NCBI GenBank assembly: GCA_018340805.1
Contig: JACMZG010000008.1
Location: forward strand, 79,224,541-79,288,540
Direction: 5' to 3'
DNA length: 64,000 bases
Source: Microvelia longipes
Lineage: Eukaryota > Arthropoda > Insecta > Hemiptera > Veliidae
The position numbers and the translations under genes are program-made. This document shows positions 1 to 12,751 of the stretch, in pieces; position 1 is the first letter of the stretch, and every line of letters begins with the position of its first letter. The notes below the pieces were generated by a model. The model did not search any database and was not told the DNA's origin. It saw only the letters and a program-made list of their open reading frames with translations.

Positions 1-1283
1 CCAGGAAGGCGTTGGTTTATTCTCAGGGACGTGGTTTTGGATATCTATATCAGGTTGATAGTTATATGGGGTTGACCTAGATCAAACCCAGGATGTGCAA
101 ATTCATGTTCACACTTGAGTACCAATAATCAAGTTGGCCCTCATCAGATAGTTATAAGAAGATAGACCCTCGTATGGGTTATAGCTATCTATATTTTGGT
201 GAAATAATTTTGTATTACTCGAATCCACATCCATAGGCGTTGGAGTGCTTTGATTAATATTGTTAGGTCCATTGAATTTTTGGTTATTATGAAAATGATT
301 TGAGGTACCCAAGGACGAGGTGGGGTCGGTGCCCTATATTGTGGTTTACAAATGGTGGTCTTTGATTAAGATTAACATTATTTGACATGGGTCTTTAATA
401 TTTTGGGCGAATTTAGTTGGGTCCACGAGTATAGTATTGAGGAGGGGGAACAAATCTGTTAGGGTATTCTATTAAAGTTTGTAGGAGGTTTGGATAGAGT
501 ATTTAGGTTAGTATGCTTACTACTTAGGACTACTTGGAGTTATTTTACTTATTGGATTGTACGTCGAGTTGAAATTGAGGTTATTGCTCTGTCTGGAAGC
601 ATGCAGAAAATTTTCTTCTTCTATGACGTACCCCATAGCTGTTTCTAATGAGCTAGGGTTTCTTAATCGAATACTGAGTTGTAAGTGAGGGGGAGGCCTC
701 TGATGAACGTCTTGAGAGCAAGATCATCATAGCTCTTAACCCTTATTGTTTTTCGGCCGATGAGAGACGGGTCATTACATTTAACTTTGAAAATGATTAA
801 GCATCTCAGGTCTTGGCATGATACCAAATTGATAGGGAGCTTCTCTCCTATCGGTTTCAGGCATAATAAATCCTGAATGAGACAATCGAGATCCCTCTGA
901 TCTCCAAAATACTGATTAAGGGTCTCTTTTACTTGAGCCCAGGTTGTTAGTTCGGTCCGGGAACCGATGCATAAGTGCCCTTCCAGTTAGCTTACCTACT
1001 AAAGCTTTTAAGAGGAACGTACAGATAGCTTCGTTTCCAGGTGTGGCAAACTGATTATTAAACTTTCAGCGTTGTTAACATACACTGAGAGGGTATGTGG
1101 GTTGCCATCATATGGAGGGATAGTCTCCAAATATAATTTCAAAAGTTGATAATCTACGGGCATCTTGTCTCCAAAATGTTTTTTATATTCTAAGATTTGA
1201 TTAGCTAAACTACTTTCTTTTAAATTTATATTCTCAAATAACTTAGTATAATCTTCAAAATTATTCATACAATTAAGTTTCAA
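1..1283 (-). pseudogene. LTR-retrotransposon Gag remnant, frame-broken, runs off the left edge
   Basis: The first Met lies at 1283, and 1008-1283 is open for 91 codons (includes VDYQLLKLYLETIPPYDG, a typical N-terminal capsid stretch). Frame changes and stops follow, but Gag-like sequence continues in shifted frames: QYFGDQRDLDCLIQDL (about 860-920), SYDDLALKTFIRGLP (about 690-745), ETAMGYVIEEENFL (about 600-650), and a Pro/Asn-rich tail with TPMDVDSS (about 215-240). This order is that of capsid-type Gag proteins of insect Ty3/gypsy-like elements. No zinc knuckle is visible before the window ends. Seen: open segments and motifs. Known: the family pattern. Inferred: an old, dead copy, because several independent frame breaks and stops are present. 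It is unrelated in sequence to the Gag at 31 kb. Confidence 0.7.
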
Positions 1284-1579
1284 TCAACAAAATAAATTTT
1301 CTTCTTTTTATATTTCTTTTTACGATAATTGCTTATTTTTTGGTAATTAGTACTTATAAAAGACTTACAATAAATTAAACCTAGGAAGAACTTTGGCATC
1401 ATATAATCCTCTATTCTTCAAAAGACTGGACTTTTCGTTATTCCAAACGGGTAGTGTTTGATCCTTGCACTTAATTACTTAGCACTTTAACACTTCACAG
1501 TAATAAAATTTATTTGGTTACGGATACGCGGTTAATTTGTTAGACAAAAATAGAGTTTCGATGAAAAACCTATCCACGT

Positions 1580-1597
1580 ATCCTGTCCGCAGCGCCA
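1580..1597 (-). other. Candidate tRNA primer-binding site of the minus-strand retrotransposon
   Basis: On the minus strand the sequence starts TGGCGCTGCGGACAGG, with the TGG expected for pairing to a tRNA CCA end, about 300 bases upstream of the gag Met. If it is real, the element's 5' LTR lies at coordinates above 1600. The tRNA was not identified. Confidence 0.3.
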
Positions 1598-1600
1598 ATT

Positions 1601-2793
1601 ACGTGAAACGAATAATATTCAAAGTTTTTAAAAAACAATAAATTATTTAACAGATACACTAAGTTAAGTACAAGAGAACAATAGAAAACAAACTACAAGG
1701 CTTGGGTACATTAGTACCCTATATATAAGTTTTATTATGTTTATGTCAACATAAAGAATGAAGGGGGCTTGAGCTATCAAGTCAGCAATGTTCAGAATAT
1801 AACTAGCGCGTTATTAATTTGATTTTGTTTTCTAACCCTAAAGCACCGGAAAATGCCAACAATTTGGAGCCCAAGTAAATTAAACATTTTAAACAAAATT
1901 TTACCTCAGTCATTAATCAAATAAATTTATAATATTTTGGTTTTTAATTAGAATATCATGCTATTTTGAAATACAATATTCAAATAAATGCTTGTGTCAC
2001 AAATGAATTACTTCTCTTTGATTTAAATTAAAAGAGTGCGTTCAAACCTGTACAGTTGTTGTTCTCTCTTGAGACCTGGAGAATCTCTACATTTTGGGCT
2101 TTTTACACCATGGTAATGTGATAAAATATGTATGTATAATAAAATGGTAGATATTATTGGACTGTAGTGCAGTCCAAAAGAGCAATTTATTGTATTATAC
2201 TCATGTAAACTTTCTTAATATTCGGGAAAAACCAACTAGACCCTTAGATTGATGTTTGCACCAAGTGTCAACTTTGGCATAAACAGTGGAGGTTATGATA
2301 ATAACAGACTCAAACATACGCATGGGCATACAGATTATCTTGGTAAAAACCTTTTAGATGGTCTTAAAATCGCTAGAAAAAATAGCTTAGGGAAAATTTC
2401 AGTTAGGCGTTTTAAGTGGAAAGGCAATATTTTTCTTATTTATTTTTTGGTTTGTATAGGAAAAGGTTAAAATGAGTTAAAACCTTTATAGTCCAAAAGC
2501 CGGACATAAAGAAATTACTCGTTTTGTACTACTTCAAGCCAAATTTTTCTGAAAATATGCCTTAAATTATAAAAAAAAGCATAGTCCACCAATCTAGAGT
2601 TGAGCCCAAACCTTGCATTAAGTCCTCCTTTGACTGTATTTGGAACCTCGAACTCGCACAGCGTGAGCTTTATAACTTATATTCCAGCCATCGGTGTGCC
2701 ACATCTATTCCAGATTTCACCTTCACTTAATTTATATTTCTATGAATACAGTGGTAATGAATGTCTTTTAATAATAGCTGATACAATTTAAAA
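1601..2793. other. Non-coding; probable LTR of the left-edge retroelement plus downstream flank of the lipocalin-like gene
   Basis: No supportable gene. The stretch 1822-1885 (contains CCTAAAGCACCGGAAAATG) recurs in diverged form at about 8690-8755, which supports a repeat, probably LTR sequence. The small open frames at 2249-2470 and 2600-2791 have no recognisable content. Confidence 0.4.
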
Positions 2794-2803
2794 TTTATTT
2801 ATT
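2794..2803 (-). promoter_or_regulatory. Polyadenylation signal of the lipocalin-like gene
   Basis: The minus strand carries two overlapping AATAAA hexamers (AATAAATAAA) about 45-55 bases after the stop codon, a normal distance for a short 3' UTR. Confidence 0.6.
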
Positions 2804-2846
2804 TCATTTCAACTAAATGCATTCTACTACTGATCAACAAAAATCT

Positions 2847-5800
2847 CTAGTGGACTAATCCAGCTCTACGAGCTCTCGTTGTTGTAGCGGTGACTATACC
2901 AGCATCCAATGTTTCACCAATGTTACTGGTGACAGGAGCGTCAGTAGCTAAACCAAGTTCCATAGCTACACCAGCGTCTGTTGGAAGATATGTATTTCCT
3001 TCTGGAACAGCAACTGTTTCTGGTGCCCCAACCATTGTGGGACAATGAGTATTATCCCAGAAAGTCAGTGATGATAAATCGATTTTGTTCCTCATAAGAC
3101 ATTTCATCAGAATGTGTTCCTGTGTGAGTGTCAGGGTTTGGTATGAAACCCTGGAGTTAAATGCCAGCATTAAGGAAGGCTCATCCCCTAAAAATATTTA
3201 AAAAAACAAATAGTAGATAATTTATGAAAAACAATTTATGAAAAACTAACTTTATTATTTATTATGGCTTTATTAATTGATTCTTCCAATTAGATTAGGC
3301 TTCTTTTACTTTAAATACGAAAAACATGTAAGAACTGTTAAGCATCGAAAACTTTTTGGGGGTTTGTAACTATTTAACATTATCAACTTATCCTTAACAC
3401 ATTTATTTAACAATATACATTATTGCTTACTTACTTCCAGGTACGCATGCATGCATGGCGAATAAAGCATCGTTTCCAGCAATATCCTCACAAATAGTAA
3501 CTCCCGTAAATGATACCAGTTCTCTGTGGTCACCTTAAATGAAAATGATTATAGTTATTAGATTAGATAGCTTAACTCTTAATCGTATGCACAGAACTAA
3601 TTTGTCCTTTTTACTTAAGTAAGTTTTACTTTTTAGTAAAGACATTAGTCAAATTACAAAAATTGCTCATACACTTGCATGGTCAATGTGAATCCTAAAA
3701 AAGTCAATGTATTATGAGTTTAATAGTATATTATGTTACAAGACTGGGAAGAATGTCTTTTTTGCCGTTCCCACTATTTTTACAGTCTATTGAAGAGAGA
3801 TAGTATAAGGAGGCTAGAGAAACGCCATTTACAACTGTAAATGGCGTTTCTCTGGCTTTCTAACTCTGTAACATGGCGTTCTTTGGAGCATAACTCTGTG
3901 TAGCAAATGCTATTTTTTTCGGGCGTAGTAATAGTAAACAGCTATTTACAATAAAAACATTGTATCGTATAAAAATACTCCTGTACACTCCTTTTCAATC
4001 GTCTTATTGGCCGAAAGTCAATTCTGGCGCCATATTTTTTAATGCCGGAATCACTATCCATGATGATTTAACACTTGATAATAAATAATTAATACGTTTG
4101 ATAATTTATTTAAAAAAGTAAGAAAGACAAGGAAGGTAATATTATAACCAAATTGTAAACTTCTAGCGCTCACCTAGTGGACTTTTGAGGAACTTCTCCA
4201 GCGACAGTTTCGTTGATTTTTACTGTCGCTGACAGTAAAAATCTACGAAACTGTCGCAGATGGTAAAAAATTCGTTTCACCTACTATTTTGAGGATGTAA
4301 ATTCTACTCTACAGCAGTTCAAAAAAATATTTATCTGAGTGTCCTTAGATAAATAAAACGAAGCGAGTCCCGAAATAGTGACGTAAAGCGTAGCGAATCT
4401 GATAATGCAATACAAAGTTTTGAGGTAACCCGTACCCGACTTTTATTTTTATTTATTATGCCTCATTTATTTATTATATCTATTTATTTACTATAGGAAA
4501 AATTAAGTGTCCACTTAAAATCTAATACACGAATTTTAAATGAACTGTTATCCGTTAAGTGTTCTTAAGACCCCCTGAGTAGTTTTTACAAAGTTGTCAG
4601 TCTATGTGTGTGTGTGTGTGTGTGTCTGTTGTCATCGTAGCTCTCAATGAATAATGCTTGAAACTTAGAAATAAAATTAATCTTTAGGGCTAGTTGTGAT
4701 ACGATATTTAAAGGCAAAAAATTCATAAATTTCGAAAACATGTTTTGGTTGAATTGAAATATAGCAAGAATTTTTGCAAATGAGCAAAGCATTAGCTCAA
4801 ATTTTATCAAATGATTCGTATACGTTTTTTCTTAAATTGTAAAAAATAAAAAAAATCCAATTGTGCTTTATCACAAATGAACAGATAACCTAATCTAGTG
4901 CAGGTTTGTTAAAAATCCATGGTTTAAGGATGTTTTTATTAAACAAACTAATAAAGCTATAAACAGTAATTTTTATCTAGTTCACACGTATAAATCATAT
5001 GACAATAAAATGCAAGGTATATATATTTGTATACATGGTTTGAATAGATGGTTTGGACTATGATTTGTAAAGTAAAATAAGTACACAGATAATCATTCCA
5101 CAACACAGGGCTCTCTGCCTTAAAAGTGGAAAGAATCCTGTAATTTATCACAGCAGCAGAATGGTCACCAGTTTTTTATTAACAGTGAAGTCAATGGTTC
5201 ACAAATATTTAATCATAAGTTGTTTATTTATTTAACCGTTCTGTTTAATGCTATTAATATGTTCATGTTGCATTAATAATTTAAATGTAAATGTGGAAAA
5301 TAAATAAATAAAGAAAAAAAAATCAAAAAATCTATGACTCTTACCTACATATCCTTTGTATGTAATAATGCCTGAGTCAGGTATGGTCTCATATCCATCT
5401 AAAGTAATAGTTACTTCTTGATTCTGTCTACAAACAATTATTATGATTTTATTTTAGAGTTGTATTTATAACCTAATATTGTATAATCTTAATATCAGTT
5501 TGGTTAATACGCGCTATTTCAAAACTTATTTTCTTCCTTACATAAAGTTTTACTTACATTCAAAAGGCTTCTTACTTCTATGGTATCAGTTTTGATAGGA
5601 TGATTTATAGAAAACTTATAAATCATGGATATCAGGACTATAAACATCAAGCATAAAATTCACAACCATAGTGATATCAAAGATTGGACAACCTTCTTTC
5701 AGCCATTTTTGGAAGAACTAATATTTTTAAATGTTCCTTGCTAAAAATGGTTTAACAATAACTACGATTTTGAATTGTTTAGATTTGTTTACAACAACAA

Positions 5801-8098
5801 ATATACAGTCCGAACGTAAACCACAGAGAAAGGTTTCCTAGTTCAGGTACTAACCTAGCTAATCAAGTTCAATATACTATAAGTATAAGATAAACGTATG
5901 TCTATGTATAAATAATTCAAGCCTTGCTCATAAAAAAATAAAAACTTACTCAACGATAAAAGATATTTCAAATTTCCATTTACGTGAATCCATGGGATCT
6001 ATTTTTGGTCTCAATGTGGCACAATTCAATGATGTGTTTCGAAATATAAATCCAGGTTTGATCAAAAAATTATACCAGGTAACACCGTCAAACTAAAAAA
6101 TATACAAGGTAACTTCATGAAACTAGAAATTATACCAGGTAACACCTTAATACTAAATGCGGGCCATCGGCCCGTAGCTGCTACGCGGCGTTAGCCCGTA
6201 GCCTCATGTGGCCGCTTTGCAGACACATTGTTGTTTTGTATTATTTGTTGATTTATTACATGGCAAATGTATAAGAGCTATGTAGCAATCCTCGCCTTGG
6301 GGTAAATCGATAGGTGGAAATATTTGAAAAGTTATTTCGGATTCCCGACTTAAAAGCCGCAGAGTGCATATCATTACTGATGAGTTTTTAGAGTTGACAT
6401 TATGTTATATAGCAACACAATGCAACATTATTTCTTGTTACATGACATTTGGCATGCTTTTAGCGGATTTTCACTTTTTTGTTTTAGAATTTATTGTTAC
6501 ATGGCATTTTGCAATGTATCTAGCGAATTTTCATCACCTCGCCTTACAGGCCTGCTCCGCGAGCCTGTGAGGCTCTTACAATGCCTATTTGATATAGTGG
6601 AGAATTATTAAATACTACACCACCCGATATATATTTGCCATTATGAAAAAGAGAGCTGATTAGAGATAAAGTTAATGTATGAATTGGAGAGGAGATTGTT
6701 GATTTAGTGCATACTTGTTTGCAGCTAAACTACGTAGATTCCAATTCATTTGGATCATCCTTAGGTTAAATGTAAAGACTGCTAAAACTACATTAACAAT
6801 GTTAGTAGTCTAAATTTTACCTAAGGATCGTCTAAATGGATTGACATATAGTTCCTATTTATTAAAACATTGTAGAATTGAATTCGTTCTTTTCTTAATA
6901 AGTAATTGTTATTACTCATTACCTCAGCGAAAAATAGCATACACACATGGCTGTGAATGACTTTGTTTCCCTCAACGACTTTTACTGACTTGCTTTGCTC
7001 ACAAGTAAATATAGCCGTTTCGGTAAAATAAAGTATCATTTCCCAGTCTAGTATTATAATATAATATTATCTGGTCGCGGCTGCAAAATGAAGCATTACT
7101 GACCTAACTTCAGGCAGGAAAAAAGCGTTTCGCTGATCTCTCACTTTAAACCAGGCAGGAAAAGATTCTGAGTACTTTTCCTGTCTAGGGATTAAAAGAT
7201 AAAGTAAGTAAAAACAAAGTAAGTTAAATAAAATTAGAAAAAACAGCCTGCTTTGCAGTGAGTTTATAAAATATATCCCTAATTGTATTCGATAAAAAGC
7301 TTTGCTTTCTTCTGATGTGTTAATAACAATGAAATCAATTAATTAAAAAAAACATTAATTTGTAAATTTCAAAGAATATAAAGAAAAATTGCGTCTTTAC
7401 GCAATTTTTGCGTCTTTACGCAATTTTTGCGTCTTTACGCAATTTTTCCGCAATTTTTGCGTCTTTACGCAATTTTTCCGCAATTTTTGCGTCTTTACCT
7501 TTGTCCGCATGCCGCGCAATTTTACTTTGAAATGCGCACTTTCTTGATTATCAATCCAATTTTTCGTTATATGTTTAATAACCTGAGCAGTAGGGTCATA
7601 ATTTGTTGTGCAGTAGGGTCATAATGTTTTTTAAAGAAAATGCGTATATTTATCGCATTAATTATACACTACACGGACCAGCATTATTTGCACTCATTTG
7701 AAGCTCAGTTTTTGCTCATTTTTATAGCATTTTCGTATAAATTTTATAAGCGACAAGGCAGGAATGGAAGCATCAATCATACGTATTTCTATTTGTCCTG
7801 CTCGGCTGCGCCTCGGCAGTCAAAATGAAGATTTACTTCCTTAGCTTTGCCACTGCAGGCATTTCTTATAACGTACTTTCGTCTTTGGCAAGGGAAAAAT
7901 TGTAAACTAGTCAGATAAATCCCTCTTTCCTGCTTAGTTACTGTTATATAACAATTTACTGTTTAACAGTTTAGTATTATTTCATGAACATACCTTTTTG
8001 TCCTGGTAACCTCTTAATTTAGATTCTTGTATGGTACACTTGCAGTTGACATAAGACACAACCCCAAGTCCTATTAAGAAAGTTGTTAGCAGTTGCAT
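2847..8098 (-). CDS. Secreted lipocalin-like protein, 256 aa, five exons
   Basis: Exons: 8098-7994, 6092-5950, 5427-5345, 3533-3435 and 3187-2847. All four introns start GT (GTATGT, GTAAGT, GTAAGA, GTAAGT) and end in a pyrimidine/AT-rich AG. Phases agree at every join and give one 256-residue frame ending in TAG. Residues 1-19 are a signal peptide (MQLLTTFLIGLGVVSYVNC). FDGVTWYNFLIKPGF at residue 36 onward resembles the G-x-W strand-A motif of lipocalins, here spaced GxxW. Alternating beta-type strands follow (KWKFEISFIV, EVTITLDGY, GIITYKGYV, LMLAFNSRVSYQTLTL). Cysteines at CKC, LNC, TIC, HAC, MKC and THC could form disulfides. The last ~60 residues are an Ala/Thr/Val-rich extension beyond the usual barrel. 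Known: lipocalins are extracellular carriers of small hydrophobic ligands. Inferred: family membership; the ligand is unknown. The gene model is firmer than the family call. Introns hold repeats and two hairpins. Confidence 0.8.
3816..3853. repeat. Perfect 18-bp-arm hairpin in intron 4-side of the lipocalin-like gene
   Basis: Arms 3816-3833 (AGAGAAACGCCATTTACA) and 3836-3853 are exact reverse complements with a 2-base loop. It lies in the intron between exons 3 and 4, so it would be in the pre-mRNA. Confidence 0.85.
4201..4257. repeat. 27-bp-arm hairpin in the same intron
   Basis: Arms 4201-4227 and 4231-4257 (start GCGACAGTTTCG) pair with one mismatch around a 3-base loop, GCT. The loop is too small for an ordinary microRNA precursor. 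A palindromic insertion footprint or a foldback element is more likely. Confidence 0.85.
4355..4630 (+). repeat. Dispersed repeat with CGAAGCGAGTCC / GCGTAGCGAATC motifs, plus a (GT)n tract
   Basis: The GC-rich pair ACGAAGCGAGTCC and GCGTAGCGAATC, followed by a GAGGTAACC-type end, recurs at 16905-17000, 23865-24010, 24500-24655 and, in part, 44735-44770. The (GT)n at about 4603-4626 is followed by CTGTTGTCATCGTAGCTCT, echoed at 24040 and 12010. It looks like a mobile repeat of unknown class in intron 3. Confidence 0.6.
6150..6610 (+). repeat. Dispersed repeat with GC-rich palindromic blocks (copy 1)
   Basis: Starts with GGGCCATCGGCCCG and contains repeated TTACATGGCA-type motifs, GCGAATTTTC, and CTCGCCTTACAGGCC. 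The same elements in the same order occur on the minus strand at 62960-63290. It lies in intron 1 of the lipocalin-like gene. The short open frames at 6364-6611 fall inside it and are not genes. Confidence 0.65.
7388..7499 (+). repeat. Short tandem array of GCGTCTTTACGCAATTTTT
   Basis: About five units of 18-19 bases, some with a TCCGCAATTTTT insert. Each unit is partly self-complementary (TTGCG / CGCAA). The array is in intron 1. From 7500 to about 7720 the sequence (GTCCGCATGCCGCGC, then GCATTATTTGCACT) is a diverged relative of the foldback element at 18565-19271. Confidence 0.85.
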
Positions 8099-8175
8099 GT
8101 TCCTTACTTACTGACGTGTTGAATTCAATTTTACAATATTGTTCTACAACTAGATTCTAACGTTAATGTCTCCAC

Positions 8176-8181
8176 TTTATA
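8176..8181 (-). promoter_or_regulatory. TATA box of the lipocalin-like gene
   Basis: TATAAA on the minus strand (context CCATATAAAGTGG) lies about 80 bases upstream of the ATG at 8098. It predicts initiation near 8150 and a 5' UTR of about 50 bases. Confidence 0.55.
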
Positions 8182-10170
8182 TGGTTTTAGTTCTGGATGG
8201 TTTAGATAGTCAATAATTATAGACAAATCAATAACTGCGCGCCTAAGTATTTGACGTATTAAAAATATCAAATGCAAGATTTATTTAAATAAATTTTACA
8301 TAAGCCATAAATCCCTCTGTTTTATTTATTTATTTTATAAAGTAAACACTGATATTTTGTTTTGAAAACTTACTGTTATTATGCATATAGAGAGTATAAG
8401 CGTGACACAACACCGACCAGTTGTTTAAATTAAATTAGCATTTACAACACTTATCAGTTAACACTCAGCAGTTGGCTAAATGCAGTTAATAAGTAATGCT
8501 TATTAGATGGTTGAATGCAGTTAGAAGTTGTTACTTAGCAGCTGGTTAAAGGGGTTTAGCAATTAACACTCAGCAGTTGCTTGACTGCAGTTAGCAGTTA
8601 AAACACTTAGCAGTCGTCACTGGTCATAAATACTACATTGCCATAAACATTGGCATCAGGATGAAAGGCTGCGACTAGCGTGTTATTACTGTTTGTTTTT
8701 GTTTTCCAACCCTAAAGCGCCGGAAAATTGTTGCCAATAATTTGAAGCTCAAGGGCATGCTAATAGTTTTATAAAATCGCTCAAATTTCAGTTTTCTTGA
8801 AATAATTGGTTACCTGTAGGTCGTATGCAACACATGAAGATAACATTTTTTAATTAAAATCAAAATCGGATGGCTACAACCAAAGTTATGACTCTTTCAA
8901 AAATACTAAAAATGGTTAATTTATGCAAAGTCAGCGAATTTATTTGAAAAATTAGGGGCTTTGTGTTCATTTATTCAGCCATTTAACAAATGTCATAACT
9001 TTTGTTATGATTTTGACGAAAAAACACATGTTTTATAGGAAATTTTATTAGCTTTAAAAAATGTTCTCTTCATCTTTTTTACAAACATGAGCCACTAATA
9101 TTTTGTGCGAGCGCATTCATATGAAGGGCTCTACTTTGGATAGGCAGACTATAATTTTCCTTATGATTTAAGGTATATTTTCAGAACAATTTGGTTTGAA
9201 GTAGTAAAAAAGACTTACATTTTTTAGGCCTGCCTCTTGGACTATTAGATAGGAAATTAAAAAATTGTAGATACCTTAAGAATTGTTCCTTAGCAGCTCC
9301 AACTCTCTAAATTTATTGCAACGTAAATATGGTTATCAGATTTTTGGGCTTCTCTATTAATACCTTATGTAGACATTATTTCCTCAATGCTTCGTCTCCG
9401 ATGATTTTATAAATTTAACATTCCATTCATAATCTTGTAACATATTTCTTGACAATGCTAGTAGAATATTATTAGAGAAAATTTCTGTAAATCTTTTGAA
9501 TTTTCAATGAATGTAAATTGAATAATTTTCCAACCTGATGTGATTTTCAGTATTCCTCTTCATACTTTCCTTACGTAAACTAAGGCTTGCGTTGGTTAAA
9601 TATTCATTTATAAATAACTTCCTTTATAATGTATTCATTTTCTTTATCAATTGTACATTTGCGGAATTTCTTTGACCAACGAGAGAAATAATAATTATTT
9701 TCCAGACAACAAAAGCCTCTGTTCTACAGGTTCTAGTTTCGAGAGAGTAGTATTTTTGGTTGCGTGTTAGTTTTTTGTATATATACCATAAATGTATTTG
9801 CTGGAAGCGTTGTCATCAAGATTTAGGTCTTTCGGTTGTGACCGGGTTCGTGCAAATGATGGATGAAATTTGGCTTCTACTGGGAGGTATCTTTAAGGAC
9901 AAAGGATATTATAGATATCATTCGAGTTGACAACGTTTCATAGAGGATTGTTAACTCATACATAATTCCCCTGAAGAAGTCTCTAACAGTGGAAGCGAAA
10001 CTTTGGATCCATAATCTACATTAATGGTATTTCCACTGGAAACCAAAATTCTCATGACAATAACGGCGCAAGTTAATAAGCTAGCTTTGTCCTCGTTATA
10101 TAATAAACAAATATAACGTTTTAGCAATTAATTTATTATGAACGAATTCTTCCATAGCCTAATTTATGTA
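8182..10170. other. Non-coding, repeats only
   Basis: 8440-8620 is a degenerate array of CAGTTAGCAGTTA-like motifs. 8690-8755 repeats a block from 1822-1885. 9971-10000 carries CTGAAGAAG...GCGAAAC, one of five similar blocks in the window. No open frame of substance. Confidence 0.5.
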
Positions 10171-10177
10171 TATTAAT

Positions 10178-10412
10178 AATGGCCGTTTAGAGCCTTCCAA
10201 CCCACCCGGGATAAACCCTGCGGGAACAACCTCGGGTAGTAGAGGCAACCGTTACGCTAAAAGTGTTGTCTAAGGTTGGCGATAATTAATTTAAACAACA
10301 AACTTTTCAAAACTTTGAGCCTAAACTGGGATGCGAACCCCAGACCTCCGTGGTGTTAAAGGTCAATATAAAGACTAACGCTCAAACGACTTCGATCACG
10401 GATGTGGCCTTA
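10178..10412 (-). repeat. tRNA-derived SINE, Leu-like head (copy 1)
   Basis: Read on the minus strand, the head contains a box-B-like GGTTCGCATCCC and an upstream box-A-like region; the body ends in GGCTCTAAACGG. Two more copies in the same orientation lie at 15650 and 17055. Transcription would be by RNA polymerase III. The head matches the general pattern of a class II tRNA (Leu/Ser-like) but is degenerate. Confidence 0.7.
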
Positions 10413-10439
10413 TAGTATAATATTGGCTTCAAAATATAT

Positions 10440-12103
10440 TAGAGGGACTTCGAATAATTATTCTTTCCATTTTATTACCCGCACACCGAAGTTTCTCAGG
10501 TCAAAATACTAAAAAGTAATAATTTTTATCATTTTATTATATACTCTGGAGGCAAATCATACATTTTTTTATAAGAAATTACTTTAGAAATATGAAAATT
10601 ATAATATTATATAACTAGTTATATAAACAATGAAAGATAAGAAATTAAAAAAGTATTATGTTATACATAGTTCAAGCAAACAAGCGATATTGCATAGTCT
10701 TCAATAACATAAAACCTTTAAAAAAAAACGTGCTACTCTTCATAGAATATCAATTGAGTTTGCGCTCGGCGTTTTAGACTTTGTGAAAAGTATTTAAAGA
10801 TTAAAATTATTTGTCAAAGTACCTATCAACATGGCTTTTATTATGTACTTCTGTATCTTAAAATTATTGTTGTACACTCGCGATATTTCTTTCTTAAAAT
10901 GATTGCCTTAACTTTTTGGACGTGTCAATAAGGACAAAATAATAATAGACCAATTGGAATTTAACATTCATAGAAAACCCACTCGCATTTATACTGTAAT
11001 ACCAAGGTCTTCGTATCACCAATAGAACCAGAAATTTCGAGCTTGAAGGTATTGTAATTAAACAGATAACAGTAAGCGATAACCAATAATTAGTAATCTG
11101 ATAAGGAATGTAAATATAAAAGAATAATGGTATTTGTAAACATTCATTTACATTAAAATAAATGTAATTATTGAAATTAAGTAATAACTTGAAAATCATT
11201 GACTTAACTAAACTGCTGTAGTTATTTATCAAAAATGCTTGTTAAACTTATAATTGACTATATTTTATATTTATGATTAACTGGTTACTTTAGCTATTGT
11301 ATAAAATAAATAGTAACTATATGAAAGATAGGATTTTTATGATATTAACAGTACCAATGTATGGTTATTGTTAATTAAATTTTATGTTGACCTGATATTT
11401 ATTGAGATATATTTGCTTACATTTAATGATTACAAAGCTTTTTATTTACAATAAATTAAAAAATAAATAAATATATAAGGCATAGAAACAGTAAATAAAT
11501 AAGTAAATGTAAAAGATTCTTAAAAAAAAGAATAAAATTTCAATTTAAACTTTTCTAATTTTAAAGAAGGTTGATTTTAAACAAGAGTACCAACCTAAAA
11601 TAACAAACTAAAGATGAGGTGAAACTCAGTTAAAAACAAATCTAAGCTAAGAGTCAACTCTTGAAGCGGTTTTAAGTCAACGTCTGTGTGAGCCGCTTTT
11701 TTGAGACGACATTGATGAATGAGTTCAATATTCTAAATGTTAAAAAAAATGTATATCATTTTTTCCCCCTTTGTTGGGATAAATTTATAAATCACAATAT
11801 TTACTTATGAACTTATATTTCTTTAATTTACATACAAATAAATATTTATATGTACAGATATTTACATATACAGAAATATTTACTTTATACGTTCATATTT
11901 TTTACTTTTCATATTTTTTACAGTATAGGAAAAGTATTTTGTTTGGACTGAAACTCCTAAACCAGGACTACAATTGAATTATCCGTTTTACGATCTGTTA
12001 AATAAGTTGTCTTTCTGTATAAGTTGTGTGTGTGTAAGTGAAAAGAGAAAGAGAGAGAGTGTGTGAGTGCGTCTATGATATCACTGTAGCTCTTAGTTTG
12101 TTT
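10440..12103. other. AT-rich non-coding stretch
   Basis: No gene or clear repeat seen. The 112-codon minus-strand frame at 10894-11232 is Phe/Ile/Tyr-rich translation of AT-rich DNA with no motif. A short GAGAGA/GTGTGT tract lies at 12028-12065. Confidence 0.5.
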
Positions 12104-12239
<136 letters not shown>

Positions 12240-12751
12240 TATTAAAGCAAACTTTGAATTTGTTTATCTCCAGACGGTATATAACGAAAAATTTAATGAC
12301 TATAGATTTAAGAGAGTCCCTTTTCTCTCCCAAGGGAGTAAAAACTACTTTTTTTTTACCCCTTGGGAGTAAAGAGTAACAGTTGCCACTTAACTTAATA
12401 ATCGACAAACTGAGTAGTAATATAATATTTTTATTTGAAACTAGATACCTATAAATAAGAAGATATACAAGAATAAGAATGTAAAAAATATTCATTTTTT
12501 ATAGTTGTAATGCTAATAATAATATAAGAATAAATAATCAAATAAAAACTAGTTCTTTATAAAAGTAAAAAAATGAAGTTGGCTATCCTGATTTTTAAAT
12601 CACATTAAGATTTGCATACTCATTGTTTTTTTTTTCGACAAAATATCATTAAATCAAAGTTTTTTAGTTTAAACCTTTTACCTGTTTAACCTGTCTTAAA
12701 CTTTAATCATTAGATTAGAATATTACTTATAACTGCTGTAATATTTCAATT

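Noticed and set aside
7427..7828. 65- and 62-aa plus-strand ORFs
   Set aside because: They derive from the GCGTCTTTACGCAATTTTT array and a diverged foldback copy inside intron 1.
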